A DNA stretch of 59,664 nt from an uncultured Bacteroidota bacterium (lineage in GTDB: Bacteria > Bacteroidota > Bacteroidia > Chitinophagales > Chitinophagaceae). Of this stretch, positions 54,135 to 59,664 are shown one piece after another; the stretch's first letter is position 1; every line of letters starts with the position of its first letter. Under the pieces are notes generated by a model. That model was given only the letters and a program-made list of their open reading frames with translations. It was not told the origin of the DNA and did not search any database. The stretch lies in assembly GCA_903829015.1 (NCBI GenBank), contig CAIKOJ010000127.1:1-59664 (forward strand), read 5' to 3'. Made by a program: the position numbers and the translations under genes.

Positions 54135-55403
54135 TTACACAAGTTGCTCTGCCAATTCCAGATTTACACCTGCATTTGTTTTCCCGGGTCTATAGTTTTC
54201 AATGATACCGTTTGGATAGACAATAATTGAAACATCGGGTTGTTTCCACCACTTACTGTTAACCAGTTCGGAGCAATGTATGATGCCGGTTACGTGGCAG
54301 CGGTTTTCGTTGCTGCTCCATTCAATGATCCGCTCAAAACTGTCGTGGGGTACCTGCAGCAGGTCTTTAAAGCTGATGCATACTTTGAGGTGAAAGTCGC
54401 TGGTGATGGCTGCAGTGTTGTTGTTCGACAGCTTTTTGTATTCGTAGCCGTAGTTGTAACGAAGGGCTGAGAGGTCGCTGAGTACGGCTGATGCGGTTGG
54501 GAATCCGCCGGCACCCTTGCCATAGAAAAATTGCTTGTCGGCCAGGCTGCTTTCTATGACCACGCCATTGTACTCGTTGTTGACGGTGTATAACTGATCT
54601 TCGCCAACTACGAACTGTGGTAGCACGAAGGCGGCGATCTTTCCGTTTTGCAATTTTTTTGCCCTGGCTACCAGTTTGATCTCATAGCCTTTTTCTTTAG
54701 CGAATGCGGCATCTTCGGCTTTGAGCTGCTGGATACCGTTATGCAATAGACTTTGCGGATGCACGATGACACCATAGGCATGGGCGAGGAGAATGCTTAG
54801 TTTGTTTACCGCATCAGTGCCTTCAATATCGAGCGCAGGGTTGCTTTCAGCAAAGCCTTCCAGTTGTGCTTCGAGCAGTGCATCCGCAAAGGTTTTCTTT
54901 TCGCGGAATACTTTGGTAAGTATGTAGTTAGTGGAGCCATTTACAATGCCGCTGATGCCCTGCAGTAGATCGTTGTCGTAATATTCCTCGAGGTTGCGGA
55001 TAACGGGTATACTGGCGCAGCAGGCGGCCTCGTACAATAGCGGTACGTTGTACTGACGCTGCAGACCGATCAGTTCTTCGATATGCTCAGCAATGAGTTT
55101 TTTGTTGGCACTGATAACAGCTTTCCGGCTGGTCAGTGCGCGCGTGACGATTGAGTATGCTGCATCGGAGTCGTCGATCAGCTCGATGATGACGTTGATG
55201 TTAGGGTCGTTGAGCAATGTTTCCGCATCTGTGGTGAACAATGATGCCGGGGCATTCCGTAGTTTTTCGGGGTGTTTGATACACACCTTGCTGATGTGCG
55301 CATTAAGGGTTGGAGTTTGCTCCAATACTTTATAAAGACTTTCGCCTACTACTCCGAAGCCGAATAGGCCTATGTTGAGTTTTGTTTGATTCTGTATTGA
55401 CAT
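54135..55403 (-). CDS. hom: Homoserine dehydrogenase
   Basis: 422 residues. It reduces aspartate semialdehyde to homoserine, the branch point to methionine and threonine. The NAD(P)-binding motif GLFGFGVVGESL (G15-x-G17-x-x-G20) opens the protein. SANKKLIAEH, YEAACCASIPVIRN and GIVNGSTNYILTKV then LEGFAESNPALDIEGTDAVNKL mark the catalytic domain. The C-terminal 80 or so residues resemble an ACT regulatory region. No aspartokinase is fused. It follows metB on the same strand after 90 bp and is probably co-transcribed from the SAM-riboswitch promoter. Confidence 0.95.
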   Translation of the reverse strand: MSIQNQTKLNIGLFGFGVVGESLYKVLEQTPTLNAHISKVCIKHPEKLRNAPASLFTTDAETLLNDPNINVIIELIDDSDAAYSIVTRALTSRKAVISANKKLIAEHIEELIGLQRQYNVPLLYEAACCASIPVIRNLEEYYDNDLLQGISGIVNGSTNYILTKVFREKKTFADALLEAQLEGFAESNPALDIEGTDAVNKLSILLAHAYGVIVHPQSLLHNGIQQLKAEDAAFAKEKGYEIKLVARAKKLQNGKIAAFVLPQFVVGEDQLYTVNNEYNGVVIESSLADKQFFYGKGAGGFPTASAVLSDLSALRYNYGYEYKKLSNNNTAAITSDFHLKVCISFKDLLQVPHDSFERIIEWSSNENRCHVTGIIHCSELVNSKWWKQPDVSIIVYPNGIIENYRPGKTNAGVNLELAEQLV

Positions 55404-55493
55404 AGTATTTGTGGATTTTGAAAATGTGAGAATTAGTTAATTTGGCAATTTGATAATTGGGATCGGGCAGATTTGTATTGCATGAGTGTTTTA

Positions 55494-56669
55494 CTATAGG
55501 GCAGTTTCCAGTGTATTGATTGTGGCGTTTGTTTTATTGAGTGCCTGATTGATATCTTCAATCAGGTCGCTGACGTCTTCCAAGCCCACGCTGAGGCGGA
55601 TGAGGCTGTCGGATACGCCGGCGGCTTTTCTTTTTTCGGCTGGTATACTTTTGTGGGTCATGGTTGCGGGATGGCACAACAAACTCTTAACACCTCCCAG
55701 GCTCTCTGCCAGCTTGAACAACCGGGTGCTGCATACCAGTTCTTTAGCGGCAGATTCGGTATCTGTTTTCAGTGAGAATGAGACAATACCTCCGAAAGCT
55801 TTTTGCTGCTTAGCTGCGATATGATGATTGATGTGCGTGGGCAGGCCAGGATAGAATACGTTATCAACCAACGGATGGTTTTGCAAGAATTCAGCAACGG
55901 CAAATGCGTTGCGGGAGTGCTCAAACACACGCAGGTGTAGTGTCTCAATGCCGCGGATGACCAGCCAGCTATCGTGAGGGGAGAGTATGGCGCCGCTTGC
56001 GTTCTGTATAAATTTGATCTGGTCGCCAAGCTCTTTTGTCTTAGTGACAACCAGTCCGGCAATGAGGTCGCTGTGACCGCCCAGGTATTTTGTGGCACTA
56101 TGCACTACAATATCTGCGCCCAGTTTTATGGGCTGCTGCAGGGCGGGGGAGGCGAAGGTATTATCGACGCAGAGCAGTGCGCCGTTCTGATGTGCAATTG
56201 CAGCAATTGCTTCAATGTCGCTGATCTTCAGCGTAGGGTTGGTGGGTGTTTCCAGCCAGATCAGTTTGGTTTTGGGAGTGATTGCATCAATGACGTTGAT
56301 AACATCGGTGGTATCAGTGTAGTTTACTTTGATACCGAATTTGGCATAGATGTGGGTAAACAGGCGAAATGCGCCGCCGTAGATATCGTCAACGGCTAGT
56401 ATCTCGTCGCCGCTTTCGAGCAATTTGACAACAGCATCGATGGCTGCGAGTCCGCTGGCGAATGCAGACGCTGCCTGACCTTCTTCGAGTTCTGCAATTA
56501 CTTTTTCCAACACAGCCCGTGTGGGATTGTTGGAACGGGCATAGTCATATCCTTTGTGTTCGCCGGGCGCATCCTGAACGAAGGTAGAGGTTTGGTAAAT
56601 GGGTACTGAGATAGAACCTGTAAGTGGATCGACCGGAATGCTGTGTATGAGTTTTGTTGTGCTGTTCAT
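55494..56669 (-). CDS. metB: Cystathionine gamma-synthase / trans-sulfuration PLP enzyme
   Basis: 391 residues of the Cys/Met-metabolism PLP family. The cofactor lysine K194 is in HSATKYLGGHSDL, with D169 in LLCVDNTFASP. YDYARSNNPTRAVLE and SLGGVKSLLCHPATMTH are further markers. Such enzymes join O-acyl-homoserine with cysteine or sulfide; sequence alone does not decide between cystathionine gamma-synthase, gamma-lyase and O-acylhomoserine sulfhydrylase. The placement behind a SAM-I riboswitch and upstream of homoserine dehydrogenase argues for methionine synthesis. It leads the metB-hom pair. Confidence 0.92.
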   Translation of the reverse strand: MNSTTKLIHSIPVDPLTGSISVPIYQTSTFVQDAPGEHKGYDYARSNNPTRAVLEKVIAELEEGQAASAFASGLAAIDAVVKLLESGDEILAVDDIYGGAFRLFTHIYAKFGIKVNYTDTTDVINVIDAITPKTKLIWLETPTNPTLKISDIEAIAAIAHQNGALLCVDNTFASPALQQPIKLGADIVVHSATKYLGGHSDLIAGLVVTKTKELGDQIKFIQNASGAILSPHDSWLVIRGIETLHLRVFEHSRNAFAVAEFLQNHPLVDNVFYPGLPTHINHHIAAKQQKAFGGIVSFSLKTDTESAAKELVCSTRLFKLAESLGGVKSLLCHPATMTHKSIPAEKRKAAGVSDSLIRLSVGLEDVSDLIEDINQALNKTNATINTLETAL

Positions 56670-56776
56670 CTTTTCTGATTTTTAAGAGTTAAAAAAATGT
56701 GGCGTTTTTTAATCAAATACCAAAAAAGAGATTACCGGAGAGGCTTGATAGTACTGCATTCTCGAGCATGCAGCAT

Positions 56777-56810
56777 TAAAAAAGCTCCACCGATAAATCA
56801 GAGGAGCTTG
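56777..56810 (-). terminator. Riboswitch expression-platform terminator
   Basis: On the minus strand a stem AAGCTCCTC (56801-56809) / GTGGAGCTT (56782-56790) is followed by a run of T (56777-56783), between the SAM-I aptamer and metB. It stops transcription when SAM is bound, by the mechanism known for S-box leaders. Confidence 0.85.
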
Positions 56811-56859
56811 AGTTATATACACCCGGTTAGGCGGGATAATAATGAACTATTGCGTCTGA

Positions 56860-56967
56860 CTTATCTACCCCACAATGTGGGATGGAATTAGCACCAGCTT
56901 TCCCGATGCCTCGGGAGGAGGTTGCTAAGGCTTCACAGGGCCATGACCCTCTGCCTTTCTTGATAAG
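56860..56967 (-). promoter_or_regulatory. SAM-I (S-box) riboswitch aptamer controlling metB-hom
   Basis: On the minus strand the 108-nt element opens with CTTATCAAGAAAGGCAGAGG and closes with GATAAG, which pairs as the P1 stem (CTTATC with GATAAG). The conserved S-box segments GGGTCATGGCCC-like P2/P3 core, CTTAGCAACC and GGTGCTAATTCC are all present in order. This is the established SAM-binding core. High SAM is expected to favour the downstream terminator and turn off metB and hom. The leader from the predicted start of transcription to metB is about 310 nt. Confidence 0.93.
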
Positions 56968-56986
56968 TGAATTAAAAGAACTGGTG

Positions 56987-57019
56987 CAAAGGTAAGTGCA
57001 TAAAAATTAATTCGCCAAA
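56987..57019 (-). promoter_or_regulatory. Promoter of the riboswitch transcript (-33 TTTG, -7 TACCTTTG)
   Basis: On the minus strand TTTG (57016-57019) and TACCTTTG (56987-56994) are 21 nt apart, a full Bacteroidota -33/-7 arrangement. The predicted start lies about 10-15 nt upstream of the aptamer. Confidence 0.75.
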
Positions 57020-57025
57020 TTTTTT

Positions 57026-57033
57026 TATTTTTG
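57026..57033 (+). promoter_or_regulatory. -7 box 4 nt before ATG 57038
   Basis: TATTTTTG matches TAnnTTTG exactly. It ends 4 nt before the start codon, predicting transcription from about the ATG itself. It lies back to back with the riboswitch promoter. No -33 box was found. Confidence 0.45.
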
Positions 57034-57037
57034 GTAC

Positions 57038-57439
57038 ATGAAAAATCTTCTCTACGCACTGTTATTTCTTCCGTTATTGGCATCCGCCCAAACGAAGGCT
57101 GACTATGAAAAAGCAATGGTTAAATTCCAGAAATATTACAATCAGAAAAACGGGGCAGGCATCGTAAAAATGTTTGAGGAAAAGTATCGAAAAGATATTG
57201 CGTGGATGTGGAGCAAGACAAAAATGGATACGCTTCAAAATGAATACGGTAAGCTTGTATCGTTTAAGTACATAGGTGCGGATCCGAAGAATACCGGTGC
57301 GATAGCTTATAGTTCTGTTTTTAGCAAGATAGAACCCAACCACATCAACATATTGCTGAACAAGAATAAATTTTTTGAGACGTTCATTCTTGTTACCTCA
57401 GAGCCAATACCATTGAAGAAGAAAGGGAAAGGAAAGTAG
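57038..57439 (+). CDS. Small exported DUF3887-like protein
   Basis: 133 residues. The signal peptide (MKNLLYALLFLPLLASAQ) fixes the start. The rest has the pattern of a small cone-like fold (FQKYYNQKNGAGIVKMFEEKY, then YSSVFSKIEPNHINILLNKN), similar to DUF3887 and NTF2-like proteins, and ends in a Lys-rich tail. The assignment is tentative. It is probably periplasmic. It is divergent from the riboswitch-controlled metB-hom operon and convergent with the T9SS gene, with a shared terminator. Confidence 0.75.
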   Translation: MKNLLYALLFLPLLASAQTKADYEKAMVKFQKYYNQKNGAGIVKMFEEKYRKDIAWMWSKTKMDTLQNEYGKLVSFKYIGADPKNTGAIAYSSVFSKIEPNHINILLNKNKFFETFILVTSEPIPLKKKGKGK

Positions 57440-57516
57440 TGGAGTCCCTGCGGTGTCTCACTATAATCGATGCGTGGTTTTAATTAAGTTGGTACTGTTA
57501 CTTTAAATTCGAAACA

Positions 57517-57545
57517 TAAAAAAAGCGGGAAAGTTCCCGCTTTTT
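57517..57545. terminator. Bidirectional terminator
   Basis: Stem AAAAGCGGGAA (57521-57531) / TTCCCGCTTTT (57534-57544) with a 2-nt apex, A-run before and T-run after. It lies between the small exported protein gene (+) and the T9SS cargo gene (-). Confidence 0.88.
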
Positions 57546-57546
57546 A

Positions 57547-58449
57547 TTATTCAACAATTATCTTTTTTGTTTCCGTTCCACCATCGCTTTCGATGCGGAG
57601 GAAGTAAATTCCTCTGGGCAATGCAGCAACATCAACCGGTACACTGTTTTCTCCACGTACAGCTTTAATGCTCATTGTTTTTTCGATCTTGCCATCAATA
57701 CCGCAGATAGAAAAAGTAACGGGTCCGCCGTTGTTACTGTTGAAGTAAACAGTAGTAAGCGTTGATGTTGGATTAGGGAAAATAACGGTTGGGTTACTAC
57801 TGCCATTTACGGTTACAACTCCAGAAGGAACACTGCCGGAAAATGCAAGTGCATCAACCCACAAATAGCTGCCAGCAACAGGTGCGGTGCCACTTGACGC
57901 TAAAACGATCAATGCCGAATCAGGAGTTTTACCACTGTAGTATCTCAGGTTAATATCAAAAGGTGCCCAAGACATAGCCATGCCAGATAACACGGAATCT
58001 GTATAAGCAACGGTATCCCTTTTGTTGGTAGTTGTATTCCATTTAGATAAGAATACCATGATGTGCGCATGATCGCTAAGACCAGACGCCATGTATTGCC
58101 ATTTGCCAGATAGAGATGCAGGTCTTGTTGTTGAAGGAAATCCACCTGATACAGTTGGGGTAGTACCGGACAACCCGATGGTGCCTGTAACAGCTATTCC
58201 GGGAATAGTTACAATAGTGGCAGATTTCGAGGTGAGCTTAATGTAGTTGCTTCCTTCAGGAGCACCCGTGGTGCCTTTTTCGCAGGTGTATACCATGAAC
58301 GTGCCTGTTAATGGATTGGCCGTACCCCATGAATTTGGTGTTTCGTAGCCTGTGGCTGCAGTCCATGTTTCAAAGCCAGGATTGGGAATTTGAGCCGAAG
58401 CTGTAAATGCAAAAAGGGTACTAAGAAAAAGTGTAGAGAGTTTCTTCAT
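57547..58449 (-). CDS. T9SS-sorted secreted protein, paralogue 1
   Basis: 300 residues. A signal peptide (1-19, LFLSTLFAFTASAQ) precedes a beta-rich domain with IPNPGFETWTAATGYETPNSW at its start and SKWNTTTNKRDTVAY later. The end (about 225-300) is a type A T9SS sorting domain, IFPNPTSTLTTVYF to GIYFLRIESDG. It is a tandem paralogue of the gene to its right. The central domain resembles a carbohydrate-binding jelly-roll, but the family is not certain. It is probably surface-attached or secreted. Confidence 0.88.
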   Translation of the reverse strand: MKKLSTLFLSTLFAFTASAQIPNPGFETWTAATGYETPNSWGTANPLTGTFMVYTCEKGTTGAPEGSNYIKLTSKSATIVTIPGIAVTGTIGLSGTTPTVSGGFPSTTRPASLSGKWQYMASGLSDHAHIMVFLSKWNTTTNKRDTVAYTDSVLSGMAMSWAPFDINLRYYSGKTPDSALIVLASSGTAPVAGSYLWVDALAFSGSVPSGVVTVNGSSNPTVIFPNPTSTLTTVYFNSNNGGPVTFSICGIDGKIEKTMSIKAVRGENSVPVDVAALPRGIYFLRIESDGGTETKKIIVE

Positions 58450-58503
58450 GTCGTTTAATTTAAGAGTGAAAAAAGTGTTGTTTAAAATAGTTACTGCAAA
58501 TTA

Positions 58504-59412
58504 TTAATTTATTGTGAGCTTTTGTTCTGCTATTCCAAATTCGTCAACAAGTTTTACGAAGTAGAGCCCGTTTGGTAAATCTGAAACATCGATCAGCTCT
58601 GAATTGTTGCCAGGCAGAGCCATAAACGAGCTACTGTGATGAAGTCTACCGGCAATGTCGGTTAGTGTGTATTTGACGTTCTGGCTACGATCGGATTTAT
58701 ATTCTATTTGCGCCGAACCGTGCGCCGGATTGGGTCTGATATTAAATTCGGTTTTTGTTTTACTCACCATATTGTTTCCCAGAGTAGCTGAGTCGGCAAA
58801 TCTTAAGCCATCAACCCAAAGAAAGCTGTAAGCAACAGGGGTAGGGCCACTTGCAGACAAAAAGATAATTGCTGAATCGGGAGTTGCGGAACTGTAATAG
58901 GTGAGTGGTAAATGGAAGTCGGCCCAATACATGACCATTCCCGGGAGCAAGTAATGTGTGAAAGCAACGGTATCGCGGTGGCTGGTGGTAGTGTTCCACT
59001 TAGATAACAGGACCTCTATGAATCCCTGATCGGCAGTGGTGTAAGCCATGTACTGCCATGATCCGGCGAGTACTTGTGGCCTAGAGGAATAAGGAAAACC
59101 TGATGCCGGTTTGTGAGTTGTAGGGTCTAATAAGCCAGAAACAGCTATTCCCGGAACAATTGAGCTTGATACTGTTTGGGTATTCAGGGCGAGGTGATAG
59201 GCACCGGTGTGGCCTGGAACCATTCTTTCGCAGGTAAGAACTGTGGTTGAGTATGTATTCGGGTTCATGTTATCCCAACCTACCGGGGTTTTGTAACCGG
59301 CTGTAGAATCCCATATTTCGAAATCATTGTTAGGAATCTGGGCGTAGGATGAGCCACCCATGAAAAGCAACAGGCAGACCAAGGTAACCAACGAAAGAAA
59401 TGGAATTTTCAT
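58504..59412 (-). CDS. T9SS-sorted secreted protein, paralogue 2
   Basis: 302 residues from the ATG ending at 59412, the signal peptide start (MKIPFLSLVTLVCLLLFMGG); the frame is open 25 codons further up but that part is not export-like. The body tracks the neighbouring paralogue residue by residue: IPNNDFEIWDSTAGYKTPVGW, then LSKWNTTTSHRDTVAFTH and SFLWVDGLRF. It ends in a T9SS sorting domain (IRPNPAHGSAQIEY to NGLYFVKLVDE). The pair arose by tandem duplication. Function unknown. Confidence 0.88.
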   Translation of the reverse strand: MKIPFLSLVTLVCLLLFMGGSSYAQIPNNDFEIWDSTAGYKTPVGWDNMNPNTYSTTVLTCERMVPGHTGAYHLALNTQTVSSSIVPGIAVSGLLDPTTHKPASGFPYSSRPQVLAGSWQYMAYTTADQGFIEVLLSKWNTTTSHRDTVAFTHYLLPGMVMYWADFHLPLTYYSSATPDSAIIFLSASGPTPVAYSFLWVDGLRFADSATLGNNMVSKTKTEFNIRPNPAHGSAQIEYKSDRSQNVKYTLTDIAGRLHHSSSFMALPGNNSELIDVSDLPNGLYFVKLVDEFGIAEQKLTIN

Positions 59413-59540
59413 AGCTTTTGAATTGTATTGAAATTCTTGCATGTAAAAGTATCTTATAGTTAGGTGTCCGCAAAAAAATAATGCCAATACATTGATTTTC
59501 TGTTAGATAATGCGGGCTGCGGAATAGGGTAGTAGTACAA

Positions 59541-59569
59541 AAAAAAATCCCGGAAAACCGGGATTTTTT
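59541..59569. terminator. Intrinsic terminator near the right edge
   Basis: Stem TCCCGG (59548-59553) / CCGGGA (59558-59563), 4-nt loop, flanked by A-run and T-run. It can serve the partial minus-strand gene entering from the right. Confidence 0.8.
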
Positions 59570-59586
59570 CAAAAAAAAGAAATGAT

Positions 59587-59664
59587 TTAGAATTTTGGAA
59601 GCAGGTAGTATGCAGCAGCCCACATTGGTTCTGTATGAGAAATGTACCCTACTACAGTGTGTGA
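59587..59664 (-). CDS. C-terminus of a gene entering from the right edge
   Basis: The minus strand is open from the right edge to a TAA at 59587-59589, giving 25 residues that end in AAAYYLLPKF. This ends 18 nt before the terminator on the same strand. The gene is cut by the window and cannot be identified. Confidence 0.5.
   Translation of the reverse strand, partial: SHTVVGYISHTEPMWAAAYYLLPKF

Overview
The window looks like a chromosomal segment of a Bacteroidota bacterium, most likely a Chitinophagaceae-like member. Evidence: Bacteroidota -7 promoter boxes (TAnnTTTG) precede many genes; several secreted proteins end in type IX secretion (T9SS) C-terminal sorting domains; a GldN homologue, a PorT-type barrel and Bacteroidota-typical families (DUF4294, DUF2911, DUF6427, DUF6624) are present; and the run rsfS-ftsH-LUD protein is typical of the phylum. 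No tRNA, rRNA, CRISPR array, transposase or phage gene was seen.

Layout. 1-4.2 kb: start of a TPR sensor protein (cut by the left edge), DUF1801, phytanoyl-CoA-type dioxygenase, biotin ligase. 3.8-7.1 kb: rsfS, ftsH, LUD protein. 7.1-12.5 kb: envelope and unknown proteins (DUF4294, lipoprotein, DCC oxidoreductase, DUF6624, an exported 483-residue protein, DUF2911). 12.6-19.8 kb: nadD with a structured 3' region and a 2087-residue T9SS surface protein with 11 repeats. 20.2-29 kb: metF, esterase, TPR protein, COG2509 flavoprotein, dsbD plus a free DsbD-alpha domain protein, purQ, DUF6427. 29.1-32.7 kb: a T9SS protein gene broken by an in-frame TAA, DinB protein, exported protein. 32.8-36.9 kb: fusA, and a DegT/StrS-fold enzyme whose PLP lysine is replaced by histidine. 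37-40.4 kb: a lipoprotein / membrane protein / histidine kinase / response regulator operon and a separate CheY-like gene. 40.5-46.8 kb: lpdA, GT-C-like membrane protein, methyltransferase, acyltransferase, acyl-CoA dehydrogenase. 46.9-51 kb: a PorT-like barrel gene broken by an in-frame TGA, recR, recF, a 670-bp gene-free patchwork of short repeats, and a solitary gldN. 51.2-57 kb: clpB, and hom and metB behind a SAM-I riboswitch. 57-59.7 kb: small secreted protein, two tandem paralogous T9SS cargo proteins, and the C-terminus of a gene entering from the right edge.

Connections. Methionine and one-carbon metabolism appears at metF and at the riboswitch-controlled metB-hom pair. Protein quality control is represented by FtsH and ClpB, translation by RsfS and EF-G, and recombination repair by RecF and RecR. 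Four T9SS cargo genes (one broken) sit in the same window as gldN. Most convergent pairs share bidirectional intrinsic terminators. The observations most worth following up are two single-codon nonsense interruptions in envelope genes, the Lys-to-His dehydratase-like enzyme, the four-gene sensor operon, the predicted structured RNA after nadD, the repeat patchwork after recF, and the giant repeat protein.
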